64,000 nucleotides of DNA from positions 418,023 to 482,022 of the forward strand of contig CATKZI010000001.1 in the NCBI GenBank assembly GCA_949841365.1. Reading direction: 5' to 3'. Made by a program: the position numbers and the translations under genes. Under the pieces are notes generated by a model that saw only the letters and a program-made list of their open reading frames with translations, had not been told where the DNA came from and ran no database searches. Shown piece by piece: positions 1 through 9,128 of the stretch (the first letter of the stretch is position 1; each line of letters starts with the position of its first letter). This stretch comes from an uncultured Candidatus Melainabacteria bacterium (GTDB taxonomy: Bacteria > Cyanobacteriota > Vampirovibrionia > Gastranaerophilales > Gastranaerophilaceae).

Positions 1-248
1 CTGCTATGCAGGCAGCTAAATTAAGGTTTAGAGCCGTAATGATGACAAATATTGCGTTTATTTTAGGTTTGTTGCCTCTTGTATTTGCAAAAGGTGCAGG
101 TGCTGCGAGCCGTAACTCTGTCGGTATGACGGTATTTGGCGGAATGATGGCGGTTGCATTTATCGGAACATTCCTTGTACCAGCGTTTTTCGTTATGATT
201 GAAAATTTGAAAGTTTATACTGCGAAAAAATTTAAAAAGGATAAATAA
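1..248 (+). CDS. RND family efflux transporter permease, C-terminal end (partial)
   Basis: The reading frame is open from the left edge, so only the last 82 or so residues are present. The fragment has two hydrophobic helices with the small-residue pattern of the final transmembrane segments of AcrB/HAE1-type RND pumps (TNIAFILGLLPLVFAKGAG, then SVGMTVFGGMMAV and a last helix), followed by a basic cytoplasmic tail. RND permeases use the proton gradient to export drugs or lipophiles through a periplasmic adaptor and an outer-membrane channel. The stop codon is directly followed by the ATG of a TolC-like channel gene, which supports the pump assignment. Substrate cannot be inferred. Confidence 0.85.
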   Translation, partial: AMQAAKLRFRAVMMTNIAFILGLLPLVFAKGAGAASRNSVGMTVFGGMMAVAFIGTFLVPAFFVMIENLKVYTAKKFKKDK

Positions 249-1655
249 ATGTATAAAAAAATATTACTTTTACTGTTAATATTAAGTATCGGAACCGCTT
301 TTGCAGACGAAATCGGCAATAAAGTTAATGAGAAGGAATATCCCGCAGCTGATGCTGTTTTACCCCAAAAATCGGATGCTGATTTTATTATAGAAGGTTC
401 TGTTGAAAAAAATATTGATATGACGCTTGATAAATGTATTGAACTTGCGCTTGGAAACAATCCTCAGATTAATTCGGCTTTTCATGATATTCTTGCATCT
501 GATGCGCGTATAAAACAAGTTTGGTCAAATTATTTCCCGCAATTAAGCTGGCAGACAGGTTATACAAGAATTCGTCAATTGCAATTGTCTGACGCTTTAG
601 GGCAAAACCTTACGTTTAATTACTATACATTGGGGCAAATTACCCTTCAACAAATGCTTTATGACTTCGGTGTAACCCAAAATCAGGCTACTATTAAACG
701 TTTGGATTATGAAGCTTATAAAACAACTCTCAGTGCAACGATTAATGATGTAATTTATCAGACAAAAGATGCTTATTACAATCTTTTATATGCATTTGAA
801 AATAAAAAAGTTGCACAGGATACGGTTGATAAGTTTGAAATGTTCTATAATCAGGCAAAAGCGTTTTACGAAATCGGTATGAACCCGAAAGTTGATGTTA
901 CAATTGCCGAGGTTAACTTGAGTAATGCAAAATTACAGTTAATTCAGGCTGACAATGCGGTAAATCTTGCCGTTGCACGTTTGAATAACATTATGGGAGT
1001 ACCGTTTATTGATCAGTATAATGTTCAAGAAAGATTAAAATATCAGCCTGTAGATATAACTTTTAATCAGTCCGTCGAAATTGCACGCGAAGCTCGTCCG
1101 GAATTAAAACTTGCAGAACTGAAAGTTGAAAGTGCAAAGCAGACAATGAAACTTGTTAAAAAATCATATTTTCCGACTTTGTCTGTTGAAGGACAGTACC
1201 AGCGAGGCGGTAAAAGCTGGAATTCTAACTATGGTTATAATTTCGGCGGATATTTAAACTTCCCGACAATTAACGGAATGTTGATTAAAAATGAAATTAA
1301 AGAAGCAAGATATTTGTATGACAAAGAAATTGCAAATGCTAAAAATACCCAAAATCAGATTTATTTAGAAATTCAAAATGCATTTTTGAAGCTTCAGGAA
1401 AAGAAAAACCAAATGCCTGTTGCTATGCTTAACGTAAAACAGTCAAAAGAAAATTATGAACTTTCTTACGGCAGATACAGAGTAGGCGAAGCAAGTCCGA
1501 CCGAGCTTAAAGATGCACAAATAAATTATCAGCAGGCTCAGTTGAGTTATTACAACGCATTGTACCAGTATAATTCCGCAAAAGCAGAACTTGAAAAATC
1601 AATCGGTAAAAACTTAACCGCCAACGAAGATGATATTATAGAGCTTGGTGAATAG
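249..1655 (+). CDS. TolC family outer membrane efflux protein
   Basis: This 468-residue protein begins with a signal peptide of about 19 residues ending in TAFA. The rest is rich in long amphipathic helices with Gln, Asn and Ala, as in the alpha-barrel of TolC, and shows two related OEP repeats (about residues 60-260 and 265-450), including an LDKCIELALGNNPQI-type start. TolC proteins trim to form an outer-membrane channel and periplasmic tunnel for RND pumps. It begins at the base after the upstream RND permease stop, so the two are one operon. The length fits the family. The cargo is unknown. Confidence 0.9.
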   Translation: MYKKILLLLLILSIGTAFADEIGNKVNEKEYPAADAVLPQKSDADFIIEGSVEKNIDMTLDKCIELALGNNPQINSAFHDILASDARIKQVWSNYFPQLSWQTGYTRIRQLQLSDALGQNLTFNYYTLGQITLQQMLYDFGVTQNQATIKRLDYEAYKTTLSATINDVIYQTKDAYYNLLYAFENKKVAQDTVDKFEMFYNQAKAFYEIGMNPKVDVTIAEVNLSNAKLQLIQADNAVNLAVARLNNIMGVPFIDQYNVQERLKYQPVDITFNQSVEIAREARPELKLAELKVESAKQTMKLVKKSYFPTLSVEGQYQRGGKSWNSNYGYNFGGYLNFPTINGMLIKNEIKEARYLYDKEIANAKNTQNQIYLEIQNAFLKLQEKKNQMPVAMLNVKQSKENYELSYGRYRVGEASPTELKDAQINYQQAQLSYYNALYQYNSAKAELEKSIGKNLTANEDDIIELGE

Positions 1656-1753
1656 AATATTACAAATTGTAAACTTAACCAAAACCCAAAAGGCAATTTT
1701 TTTGAACTTATATCCTTTATATATATGTAAGAGATAAGAGAGAGAAAAAGAAA

Positions 1754-2014
1754 ATGGCAAACGGTCAATTCGGAACTTTGGTAAGAAGTAATAAAATAAA
1801 GAAAGTAAGCATTAAAGATATTACAAGTGAAAACTTGGAAGATTATACATTCATCGGTAAAAACGATAAAAGAATGCGTTTCAATAACTCAAAAGATCCA
1901 ATCTTCTACGTATTCGATGTAATTGAGAACAGACCAATCAAAACTTTGGCAAAAGAGTTTGTAAAAGATTCATTTTTTGAAGCAGTAAACTTCGTTTCAA
2001 AAGTCGTTAGATAA
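1754..2014 (+). CDS. small hypothetical protein (86 aa)
   Basis: I do not recognise this 86-residue protein. It is basic and soluble with no signal peptide or transmembrane segment. The N-terminal half carries a GKNDKRMRF stretch and the C-terminal half looks helical (TLAKEFVKDSFFEAVNFVSKVV). A purine-rich ribosome-binding region (gagagagaaaaag) lies just before the ATG. About 70 nt after the stop is a strong palindromic terminator, so it is probably a single-gene unit and well expressed. Codon use resembles the neighbouring core genes. It is probably a lineage-specific protein. Confidence 0.65.
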   Translation: MANGQFGTLVRSNKIKKVSIKDITSENLEDYTFIGKNDKRMRFNNSKDPIFYVFDVIENRPIKTLAKEFVKDSFFEAVNFVSKVVR

Positions 2015-2080
2015 TCAATCAGGAAATTGGAAAAAGAGAAAAAGTTTTAGGAAATCAAGGAAATTAGGGATAGGATAACA

Positions 2081-2112
2081 AAAAAGATGGTTTTATAAAA
2101 CCATCTTTTTTT
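2081..2112. terminator. bidirectional intrinsic terminator
   Basis: A near-perfect palindrome (AAAAAGATGGTTTT, then TAAAACCATCTTTTT) gives a stem with a T tract on either strand. It lies downstream of the 86-residue gene on the plus strand and beyond the murA operon end on the minus strand, so it may serve both. Confidence 0.85.
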
Positions 2113-2133
2113 GTCAATATCCGTAAAATCAAA

Positions 2134-2169
2134 CCAAAACACAAGTGGCGGATGAAACGGCTACGTTTC
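2134..2169 (-). repeat. 3'-end repeat, copy A (hairpin overlapping a stop codon)
   Basis: On the minus strand the TAG stop of the 111-residue gene sits at the hairpin AAACG-tagc-CGTTT, followed by a tail close to CCGCCAC...GTTTTGG. The same arrangement of hairpin then CCGCCACATTRGGTTTTG occurs near 40.6, 44.9 and 50.9 kb, each time at the 3' end of a minus-strand gene. This copy is the most diverged. Confidence 0.5.
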
Positions 2170-2496
2170 TGTTTTTGGCTCGTATTCTATTCCCATTTCT
2201 TTCAGGGTTCTTATAAAGTTTTGAGCGCATATTTTTTGAGCTTCAGGCGGTACAATTCTTAAAATTTCAACTGTTTTGGAAATAACAGGGTCTTTATCGT
2301 ACCAACGGTTATTTGCATTTACCGGTTTGACCATTGCATAAAATTTATCTACAGTTTCTTTTGAAACTTTTTCTTCAATTTTTTGCAGGAAAATTTCAGC
2401 TTGTGCTCTTAATTCCGTTTGATAATTTCTTAAAAGCTCAATGACTTCCAGCAATAATGGATCGTGATCGTACCAGCGTTTGTATGCAGGTGACAT
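2161..2496 (-). CDS. hypothetical protein with two RWYDxDP repeats
   Basis: This 111-residue protein has an internal duplication. A block starting KRWYDHDPLLLEVIELLR near residue 6 is matched by NRWYDKDPVISKTVEILR near residue 62, and each is followed by a helical segment. No signal or membrane segment is seen, and I cannot name a function. Its ATG overlaps the TAA of murA by one base (TAATG), so it is translationally coupled to murA and probably co-transcribed. The two-repeat form suggests a small helical adaptor-like protein, but that is inference. Confidence 0.7.
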   Translation of the reverse strand: MSPAYKRWYDHDPLLLEVIELLRNYQTELRAQAEIFLQKIEEKVSKETVDKFYAMVKPVNANNRWYDKDPVISKTVEILRIVPPEAQKICAQNFIRTLKEMGIEYEPKTET

Positions 2497-3815
2497 TAGA
2501 GTAAGCCCTCCGTAATTTTAGGTTCGACAGGAGTCTGAATGATTTCTTCATTTTTTCTCTCTATCTTCGCTCCTAATAATCTTAACTTACTTTCGAAATT
2601 TTCGTATCCTCTATCTATATGATGTAGTTTTTCGATAGTGGAATTCCCGTCAGCCATTAATGCCGCAACAACAAGTGATGCACCTGCTCTCAGGTCACTT
2701 GCACAAAGAGTTGCGCCTGTAAGTTTTTTAACCCCTTTGATAATCGCGTGGTTTCTGTCTTGGTGAATATCAGCACCCATTCTGCGCAGTTCGGGAACTT
2801 GCATAAATCTGTTTTCGTACAAGCTTTCCGTGATAATTCCGACTCCGTTTGCGGTTGTCAAAAGTGTCATTGCCATTGATTGTAAGTCTGTAGGGAAACC
2901 GGGATACGGCTGAGTTACAAAGTTGATAGAATTTAATTTATTTCTGCATGAAACTTCTAAAGAATTGGGTTCGATAAGTTTAATATTTGCGCCCATTTTT
3001 AAAAGTTTATCCGTAAAGAATGTCAAATGCGCAGGGAAAACGTTTTTAATAATTGCTTTACCCTTTGTTGCGATAATCGCTGACATAAACGTACCGGCTT
3101 CAATTCTGTCGGGAATTGTAGTGTATTCAATAGCGTGTAAATTTTCTTGTTTAACGCCGTTGATAACGATTTCGGAAGTTCCTGCTCCGTTAACGTCTGC
3201 ACCCATTGTGTTTAAGAAGTTTGCAAGGTCAACGATTTCAGGTTCTTGTGCAGCATTTTGAATTGTTGTAGAGCCTTCTGCAAGAATTGATGCAAGCATA
3301 AGGTTTTCTGTTGCGCCCACTGACGGGATATCAAGATAGATATTTGCGCCTGCAAGTTTTGAAGCTTTTGCGTGAACATAGCCGTTTTCGATTTTTATCT
3401 TAGCTCCGAGTGCTTCCAAACCTTTGATGTGGAAATCAACGCGTCTTTCGCCGATTGCACAACCGCCGGGGAGTGCAACGATTGCTTCTTTGCATCTTGA
3501 AACTAAAGCTCCGAGAACGATAAATGAAGCTCTCATTTTGCTTACCAGTTCATATTTTGCAGTAACGCTTGTCAAATCTGTCGCGTCGATTGTAACTGAT
3601 TTCTCAATTTTGTCATAAGATGTTTTTGCGCCCAATTCTGCAATAACGCTGAGCATAATTTCAACATCAGTTAAATCGGGGACGTTATAAATCTTTGTTT
3701 CACCTTTAGCCAATAATGCGGCAGCCATTAATTTTAAAACCGAATTTTTTGCCCCGCCTATTGAAACTTCACCTCTTAAAGGGGTACCGCCTTTTATATA
3801 ATATTTATCTGTCAA
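2496..3815 (-). CDS. murA: UDP-N-acetylglucosamine 1-carboxyvinyltransferase MurA
   Basis: MurA transfers enolpyruvate from PEP to UDP-GlcNAc, the first committed step of peptidoglycan synthesis in the cytoplasm. The 439 residues show the family N-terminus (GGTPLRGEVSIGGAKNS), the mobile catalytic loop with the nucleophilic cysteine at about residue 119 in PGGCAIGERRVD, and C-terminal DLRAGASLVVAALMA and HHIDRGYE motifs. The cysteine is the fosfomycin target, so the sequence lacks the Cys-to-Asp change of intrinsically resistant MurA. The best start is a TTG preceded by AGGT. The downstream 111-residue gene overlaps its stop codon. Confidence 0.97.
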   Translation of the reverse strand: MTDKYYIKGGTPLRGEVSIGGAKNSVLKLMAAALLAKGETKIYNVPDLTDVEIMLSVIAELGAKTSYDKIEKSVTIDATDLTSVTAKYELVSKMRASFIVLGALVSRCKEAIVALPGGCAIGERRVDFHIKGLEALGAKIKIENGYVHAKASKLAGANIYLDIPSVGATENLMLASILAEGSTTIQNAAQEPEIVDLANFLNTMGADVNGAGTSEIVINGVKQENLHAIEYTTIPDRIEAGTFMSAIIATKGKAIIKNVFPAHLTFFTDKLLKMGANIKLIEPNSLEVSCRNKLNSINFVTQPYPGFPTDLQSMAMTLLTTANGVGIITESLYENRFMQVPELRRMGADIHQDRNHAIIKGVKKLTGATLCASDLRAGASLVVAALMADGNSTIEKLHHIDRGYENFESKLRLLGAKIERKNEEIIQTPVEPKITEGLL

Positions 3816-3853
3816 TTTATCTTACCTGTAAAAAATATCTAACTATACTTATA

Positions 3854-3882
3854 ATAATACAACTATACAAACTTGGTGTAAA
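3854..3882 (-). promoter_or_regulatory. sigma-70-type promoter of murA
   Basis: On the minus strand TTTACA is followed after 17 bases by TATTAT, about 40 nt upstream of the TTG start of murA. Confidence 0.6.
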
Positions 3883-3932
3883 TAAGTTAAATTATGTAAA
3901 GAAATTAAATATTAAAAAATAATAAATTTTTC

Positions 3933-3960
3933 TTGTTTATGAGCCTTGATAACTTATAAT
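3933..3960 (+). promoter_or_regulatory. promoter of grpE-dnaJ
   Basis: TTGTTT and TATAAT are separated by 16 bases, and the -10 box ends 20 nt before the grpE ATG. No CIRCE inverted repeat (TTAGCACTC-N9-GAGTGCTAA) is present between this promoter and the gene, so HrcA control is not apparent here. Confidence 0.65.
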
Positions 3961-3980
3961 ATATTCAAGAGGGAAAGAAA

Positions 3981-4553
3981 ATGTCACATAAACACGATAA
4001 AAAAAGCAATAATCCGTTTAAAAATGACGATTTAGACGAACAAATTAACGAAGCTTCTGCTGAGGAGAATGCAGAAGAAATTCAAGAGGAAGCAAAAAAA
4101 GAGGACGACGAACTTCAAAAAAAGTTTGATGAGTTAAATAATCAATATTTAAGGCTTGCGGCAGATTTTGACAACTACCGTAAACGTCAGGAACATGAGC
4201 GCGAAGAACTTTTGAAATTCGGTACGGAAAGTGCGCTTAAAAAAATGATTGAAGTTCTTGATAACTTTGAACGCGGTAAAAAAGCACTTGAAAGTGTTGA
4301 AGATTGTCAAAAAGTTAAAGAAAGTTTTGATTTGGTTCACAAGCAGACCGTTGAAGCTTTGAAAAAACTCGGACTTGAAGAAATTGAAGCTGAGGGAAAA
4401 GAATTTGATCCTAATTTCCATGAGGCCGTAATGCAGACACCATCAGCAGAGCATCCTGAACATACTGTTATTAATGAATTGCAAAAAGGCTACAAAATGG
4501 GTGATAAGGTTTTAAGACCTACGCTTGTAAATGTTGCAACTTCACAAGATTAA
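3981..4553 (+). CDS. grpE: nucleotide exchange factor GrpE
   Basis: GrpE is the nucleotide-exchange factor that releases ADP from DnaK. The protein (190 aa) has an acidic, charged N-terminal coiled coil (residues 15-60), the central LAADFDNYRKRQEHEREE motif that starts the long paired helix, and the C-terminal beta-wing with FDPNFHEAVMQTPS and VLRPTLVNVA. Length and motifs fit the family. A GAGGG ribosome-binding site precedes the ATG. It forms a chaperone operon with dnaJ 42 nt downstream; dnaK is not in this window. Confidence 0.96.
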   Translation: MSHKHDKKSNNPFKNDDLDEQINEASAEENAEEIQEEAKKEDDELQKKFDELNNQYLRLAADFDNYRKRQEHEREELLKFGTESALKKMIEVLDNFERGKKALESVEDCQKVKESFDLVHKQTVEALKKLGLEEIEAEGKEFDPNFHEAVMQTPSAEHPEHTVINELQKGYKMGDKVLRPTLVNVATSQD

Positions 4554-4595
4554 TTTTGCATGGTAAAATAATATTATCGGAATAGGGAAGGATTA

Positions 4596-5729
4596 ATGAC
4601 AGATTACTATGAAATATTGGGCGTTTCAAAAGACGCTTCCAAAGATGAAATAAAATCGGCTTTCAGAAGAAAAGCCAGAACATTGCACCCCGATGTTAAT
4701 AAAGCCCCTGATGCAGAGGAAAAATTTAAAGAACTCGGCAAAGCTTATGAAACTTTGTCTGATGATAACAAACGTGCAACTTATGACAGATACGGCGAAG
4801 ACGGCTTGAAAAATGCAGGTTTTGATACAGGCGGACCGTTTGCGGGCGGTTTTGGCGACTTGAATGATATTTTTAATTCGTTCTTTGGCGGAATGGGCGG
4901 TTTCGGATTTGGCGGAGGACGTCCTGATCCTAACGCTCCGATGGAAGGTGACGATTTAAGACTTGATATTGAAATTGATTTTGAACAGGCAGTTTTCGGA
5001 TGTGAAAAAGAGATTACATTTGACCATTTGGAAGTTTGTACCGAATGCGGTGGAACAGGTGCTCAAAAAGGAACAAAACCCGTAATTTGTCCGACATGTC
5101 ACGGTACAGGTCAGGTTCAGCAGGTTATGAGAACACCTTTGGGTGCTATTTCGCAGATTGTTACTTGTCCCGATTGTCATGGTGCAGGTAAAAAGATTAC
5201 AAATCCTTGTAAAGCTTGCGGAGGACATGGAAAAGTCGAAAAAGAAAAGAAAATTAAAATCAAAATCCCTGCAGGGGTTGATAATATGTCTAAAATCAGA
5301 GTTTCCCGCGAAGGTGATGCGGGTACAAACGGCGGGCCTGCAGGAGATTTATATGTAGTCTTGCATGTTAAAGCTTCCGATTACTTCAAGCGTGACGGAA
5401 ACGATGTATATACAAGACTTGATATTACACCGGCTCAGGCAGTTCTTGGCGACAAGGTTGTTATCAAAACTCTTGATGGCGAGAAAGAAATTGCTGTTCA
5501 GGCAGGTGTTCAGAGCGGAAACACAATCAAAGTAAAAGGTGCAGGTGTTCCTTATGTTGCAAAACCGTCACAGAGAGGCGACCATATTATCGTTGTTTCT
5601 GTCGTTACACCGACAAAACTCTCTGATGAAGAAAGAAACTTATATAAAAAATTATATGAAATTCAACACGGTGTAAAATCTCATCATTTTTCTGTGATGG
5701 ATAAAGTTAAGGGAGTGTTTCATGCGTAA
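4596..5729 (+). CDS. dnaJ: molecular chaperone DnaJ
   Basis: DnaJ delivers substrates to DnaK and stimulates its ATPase. The protein (377 aa) shows the J domain (residues 1-70) with the HPD motif, a Gly/Phe-rich linker (residues 75-115), the zinc-binding region with four repeats [24 protein letters not shown] and CKACGGHG, and two C-terminal beta domains. It is therefore a full type I DnaJ. Translation starts after an AGGGAAGG site. The gene is in an operon with grpE, and its end overlaps the next gene by 8 nt. Confidence 0.97.
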   Translation: MTDYYEILGVSKDASKDEIKSAFRRKARTLHPDVNKAPDAEEKFKELGKAYETLSDDNKRATYDRYGEDGLKNAGFDTGGPFAGGFGDLNDIFNSFFGGMGGFGFGGGRPDPNAPMEGDDLRLDIEIDFEQAVFGCEKEITFDHLEVCTECGGTGAQKGTKPVICPTCHGTGQVQQVMRTPLGAISQIVTCPDCHGAGKKITNPCKACGGHGKVEKEKKIKIKIPAGVDNMSKIRVSREGDAGTNGGPAGDLYVVLHVKASDYFKRDGNDVYTRLDITPAQAVLGDKVVIKTLDGEKEIAVQAGVQSGNTIKVKGAGVPYVAKPSQRGDHIIVVSVVTPTKLSDEERNLYKKLYEIQHGVKSHHFSVMDKVKGVFHA

Positions 5730-7182
5730 GCTTTTAATTTGTTTGGGAATAATTTTGATGACATCAACTGCCGCATTTTCAGCGACAATTCCTGAAAATG
5801 TTCAACAGGTAATCAATAATGATTTCCCTAAAACAAATTTCCGCTTTGACGGACTTGTAATTTTGCCTGATAATACGGTTTATTTGCCGTTGTTTCCGGC
5901 AAAAATCCTTGAACCTGAAACGCTTGGTATAAAAGAAACAGTTCCCGCGTCAAAAACTCTTGCGTCAAAACCGAATATTGTAATTTTCAATAACGATTTT
6001 GTACTCTTGAAAGTTATGACAGATACAAAAGGTAACAGAACTGTTTATTCAATGGCAAATCCTCCGTTGGAAGTCAGAACAGGTTTGCTTCCTCAGGATT
6101 TGTTAGTGCCGAAAGGTCTGGTAATTCCCGATAACTTAAAATCAATTATCGGAAATCTTCATATTCCGACAATTAATGATCCCGGGATAAGAATTGAACG
6201 CACAAAACCTGTTGTGACACAGCTTAACGGTACAACTTTAAAAACTCTGGCACAAATTCCTGCATTGAGAAACAAAAATTTCTATGTATCATCCCCTTAT
6301 TCTAAAAATATTCAGGTTTTGAACATGGGTGCAAAAACTCCCGAATATTCTTTAAAACAAAATAACGTGCCGATTTCAATGAAAGCATATAATAATGAAT
6401 TTTTGCTTGTTACATCTTATGACAAACCTTCTGTGGATATAATTTCGCTTGCTGATGATGAAATTATAAAACAGGTTTATACAAAAACTCAGCCCGATGA
6501 GATTTTAATTGACAAAAATAAAAATGTCGCTTATATTTCAAGCTCATTGGATTCATCAATTTATTTGCTTAATCTTGAAACAATGACTTTGTCAAAACAG
6601 ATTAAGATTACGGGTATGTGCGAAAAATTAACTCTGTCTGATGACGGAACGAAATTGTTTTATTATGACAAGAAAACCCGCGATATTTGGGCAATTGAGC
6701 TTGATAATAATTATTTGTTAAAAGAAATCGGAAGATTCCCGAATGTTTCTAAAATTCTTTATTCAAACAACAAAATTTATATTACAAGCAGAACAAAAAA
6801 CCGCCTTGCAATAATCGATTATGATACAATCGGGCTTATGTCGGAAACCGAAATTTGCGACAAACCTATTGATATGATTGCATTCCACGACAGAATTTAT
6901 ATTCTCGGTGCAGGGGATAATTCTATTCAAGTGTTGGATGCAAAAACCGATGAATTAACAAACTCGATTTATCTTGGCACAAACGGTTTTTCAACAAAGA
7001 TTTCGCACATAAAAAATACGAATATTGCGCTTATCACTGATACAAAAGCATCTTTGTATACTGTATTTGATTTGGGAACAAATACGGTTATAAAAACTGT
7101 TCCGATTGATATTCCCGCAAATTCGATTGTAGTGACTGAAAAGGTGAAGAAGCTTTCTCCAAACAATGTTAAATCTAAATAA
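5722..7182 (+). CDS. secreted YVTN-like beta-propeller repeat protein
   Basis: The 486 residues begin with a Sec signal peptide of about 20 residues ([18 protein letters not shown]). From about residue 180 the sequence repeats a beta-propeller blade pattern of roughly 40 residues, with phrases such as [37 protein letters not shown] and [21 protein letters not shown], resembling YVTN/NHL-type propellers. It is probably a periplasmic or surface binding protein; its ligand is unknown. It overlaps the dnaJ stop by 8 nt and has a GGGAGTG site inside dnaJ, so it is likely co-expressed with the chaperone operon. Confidence 0.75.
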   Translation: MRKLLICLGIILMTSTAAFSATIPENVQQVINNDFPKTNFRFDGLVILPDNTVYLPLFPAKILEPETLGIKETVPASKTLASKPNIVIFNNDFVLLKVMTDTKGNRTVYSMANPPLEVRTGLLPQDLLVPKGLVIPDNLKSIIGNLHIPTINDPGIRIERTKPVVTQLNGTTLKTLAQIPALRNKNFYVSSPYSKNIQVLNMGAKTPEYSLKQNNVPISMKAYNNEFLLVTSYDKPSVDIISLADDEIIKQVYTKTQPDEILIDKNKNVAYISSSLDSSIYLLNLETMTLSKQIKITGMCEKLTLSDDGTKLFYYDKKTRDIWAIELDNNYLLKEIGRFPNVSKILYSNNKIYITSRTKNRLAIIDYDTIGLMSETEICDKPIDMIAFHDRIYILGAGDNSIQVLDAKTDELTNSIYLGTNGFSTKISHIKNTNIALITDTKASLYTVFDLGTNTVIKTVPIDIPANSIVVTEKVKKLSPNNVKSK

Positions 7183-7205
7183 AGTCGTCAGAGAGGGTAA
7201 AAGAA

Positions 7206-7772
7206 TTGTTAAATAAATTTGACGGGCAAACCCAAAAAGTATTATTAGAGCTGGAAAAAACGCAGAAACAGTTTTGGAATATTTCGCGTGTTACGGCAGA
7301 ATTCTTGTACACGTTAATCCGTGACAAAAAAGCTAAAAATGTGTTGGAAATCGGAACTTCTAACGGATATTCGGGAATTTGGCTCGGCAAAGCTGTTAAA
7401 GAAAACGGCGGACACCTTACCACAATTGAATTTTATGACAAACGCCTTGATGTTGCAAAAGAAAATTTCAAAACCTGCGGAGTTGATGATGTAATCACAA
7501 CTTTGCAGGGTTCAGCTTTGATGCATTTGGAATATTTACCTGAGGATTTTGAGATTGATTTTGCGTTTGTTGATGCAAACAAATCCGAGTATATCAAGTA
7601 TTTTGAATTTATAGATAAACATTTGAAAAAAGGCGGGATTATTGCTTGTGATAACGTTTTGTCACACGAGGCAAAATGTAAACCGTTTATTGATGCGATA
7701 AATGCTGATTCTAATTATGAAAATGTAGTTCTTCCTTTGCCTGCGGGTTTGTCGCTTGGAAGAAAGCTTTAA
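7206..7772 (+). CDS. SAM-dependent O-methyltransferase (caffeoyl-CoA type family)
   Basis: This protein (188 aa) has the class I Rossmann fold of O-methyltransferase family 3. Motif I is VLEIGTSNGYSGIWLG (about residues 46-61), the acidic residue after strand 2 is in TTIEFYDKRLDVA, and FAFVDANKSEYIKYF corresponds to the metal-binding Asp region, followed by GGIIACDNVL. Members methylate catechol-like hydroxyls using a divalent metal. The start is TTG with AGAGGG at a good distance. It lies 23 nt after the beta-propeller gene, likely in the same transcript. The substrate is not predictable. Confidence 0.87.
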   Translation: MLNKFDGQTQKVLLELEKTQKQFWNISRVTAEFLYTLIRDKKAKNVLEIGTSNGYSGIWLGKAVKENGGHLTTIEFYDKRLDVAKENFKTCGVDDVITTLQGSALMHLEYLPEDFEIDFAFVDANKSEYIKYFEFIDKHLKKGGIIACDNVLSHEAKCKPFIDAINADSNYENVVLPLPAGLSLGRKL

Positions 7773-7842
7773 TGTAAATAATTGTTAATTTGCGCGCAAA
7801 AATTTATATTTACCGATTTTCATGCAAAAAAGGAGTATAAAT

Positions 7843-8184
7843 ATGCAAGTAAATTCAATTAACAATTCTCAACCAAATTTTCAAGCACGAGTTTCAAGTG
7901 ATTTTACAACTTCTGCTAAAAAATTATATCAGAGTATCGGCAGAGAAAGACGCTTTGATGCTTTTGAAGAACAATTAGGCAGATTTAACAATTTTGGTAC
8001 TGATGATATGGAAGTCGTGTACAAAAAAGTTTTTAAAGACGATAAACGCCAGTTTGCTTTAGTTGCACGTAAAGACGGCAAGGAAGTTACTTTGTCCGTA
8101 AAAGACCAGTTTAGAAAACTTGTTGAAAAATTTATGCACATCAACGAATATGAGTTTAATGTAAAAACTAAAGACTTGATGTAA
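7843..8184 (+). CDS. small lineage-specific protein with N-terminal NSQPNFQ motif
   Basis: An ATG at 7843 has an excellent AAAGGAG site, so I prefer it to the in-frame ATG 21 nt upstream; the product is then 113 residues. It starts with a short Asn-rich segment containing NSINNSQPNFQARV. From memory, similar N-terminal N..Q.NF[QK] motifs are common in small proteins of gut Gastranaerophilales. The rest is charged and probably alpha/beta. No signal peptide, membrane segment or known domain is visible. It sits just upstream of ruvC but has its own ribosome-binding site. Confidence 0.7.
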   Translation: MQVNSINNSQPNFQARVSSDFTTSAKKLYQSIGRERRFDAFEEQLGRFNNFGTDDMEVVYKKVFKDDKRQFALVARKDGKEVTLSVKDQFRKLVEKFMHINEYEFNVKTKDLM

Positions 8185-8190
8185 TAATTA

Positions 8191-8199
8191 TGTTATAAT
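8191..8199 (+). promoter_or_regulatory. extended -10 promoter of ruvC (leaderless)
   Basis: TGTTATAAT is an extended -10 box ending 6 nt before the ruvC ATG. Transcription would start at or next to the A of ATG, and there is no Shine-Dalgarno sequence. Confidence 0.6.
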
Positions 8200-8205
8200 T
8201 TTCAT

Positions 8206-8679
8206 ATGAAAATTCTCGGTATAGATCCCGGTATGGCAATAGTCGGTTATTCCGTTGTTGAGTATGACGGAAATACCCCTGTGCTTTTGCATTCGGGTTC
8301 TGTTCAAACTTCCAAAGATAAAAAAGAACCCGCAAGACTCTTGGAAATCTGGGAAGATATGAATGTAATTATCGACAAATATAAACCTGATGTTTGCGCG
8401 ATAGAAAAATTGTTTTTCTTTAGAAACCAAACTACAGTTATGCCTGTTGCACACGCACGCGGTGTAATTCTTGCAGTGCTTGAAAAGTATAATGTTCCTG
8501 TTTTTGAATACACGCCTATGGAGGTTAAACAAGTTTTGACGGGTTACGGCCGCGCGGATAAAAAAGAGGTTGAGCAGATGGTTAAACTGTCGCTCGGGGT
8601 TGATAAATTACCGAAACTTGACGATACTGTGGATTCAATTGCGATTGCAATTTGTCATACGCGTTCGGTTATGGTATGA
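8206..8679 (+). CDS. ruvC: crossover junction endodeoxyribonuclease RuvC
   Basis: RuvC resolves Holliday junctions made by RuvAB during recombination and repair. The 157-residue protein has the RNase H-like fold with all four acidic catalytic residues: Asp7 in LGIDPG, Glu67 in CAIEKLFF, and Asp140 and Asp143 in DDTVDSIAIAICH. Length matches the family. The ATG is only 7 nt after a TATAAT box with no ribosome-binding site, suggesting a leaderless mRNA. ruvA and ruvB are not in the window. Confidence 0.96.
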   Translation: MKILGIDPGMAIVGYSVVEYDGNTPVLLHSGSVQTSKDKKEPARLLEIWEDMNVIIDKYKPDVCAIEKLFFFRNQTTVMPVAHARGVILAVLEKYNVPVFEYTPMEVKQVLTGYGRADKKEVEQMVKLSLGVDKLPKLDDTVDSIAIAICHTRSVMV

Positions 8680-8680
8680 T
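8672..8680 (+). promoter_or_regulatory. extended -10 promoter of the 8687 membrane protein (leaderless)
   Basis: TGGTATGAT overlaps the end of ruvC and finishes 6 nt before the next ATG, the same geometry as the ruvC promoter. Confidence 0.5.
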
Positions 8681-8686
8681 AGCTTT

Positions 8687-9127
8687 ATGAATATTGATTT
8701 TATTTTATTGAAACGAATTTCAATTTTGAGCGCATTTTTCGGTGCAATTTTGGGATTTGTAACTCTAATCCCGTTTATCGGAACTTTTTCATTCGTATTT
8801 TTATTCTGTTTTGTTGCACCGTTGGTGATTTGGATTTTAATTAAATATAATTGTCTTTCTTTATCATCAATTAAAGAAAGCGTTATTGTCGGTGCAATTG
8901 CGGGTGCGGTTGCTTATTTGGGATTTTCGATAATTTATATTCCGATTTCCGTTATTTTGATGAAATTTTTCCATTTGAGTGCAAATTACGGTATCGGTAT
9001 AACCCTGATGAATGCAAACTTTTTTATACTTGTTGTATTGTCACTTTTTATGAGTGTTTTGGGAGCAACGGTTAATGCATTTACGGGATTTTTGACTTTT
9101 TATGTTTTAGAACTTGTAAGGAGATAA
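8687..9127 (+). CDS. small integral membrane protein
   Basis: The protein has 146 residues and is mostly hydrophobic, with about four predicted helices (FFGAILGFVTLIPFIGTFSF, a VAPLVIWILI segment, an AIAGAVAYLGFSIIYI segment, and a C-terminal NANFFILVVLSLFMSVLGA segment). No family is recognised. I place the start at 8687 because the frame upstream lies within ruvC and the ATG here directly follows a promoter-like TATGAT box. It ends one base before the mtnA ATG region and is probably co-transcribed with it. Confidence 0.6.
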   Translation: MNIDFILLKRISILSAFFGAILGFVTLIPFIGTFSFVFLFCFVAPLVIWILIKYNCLSLSSIKESVIVGAIAGAVAYLGFSIIYIPISVILMKFFHLSANYGIGITLMNANFFILVVLSLFMSVLGATVNAFTGFLTFYVLELVRR

Positions 9128-9128
9128 A

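Noticed and set aside
3840..3980. CIRCE heat-shock element before grpE
   Set aside because: The consensus inverted repeat TTAGCACTC-N9-GAGTGCTAA is not present.
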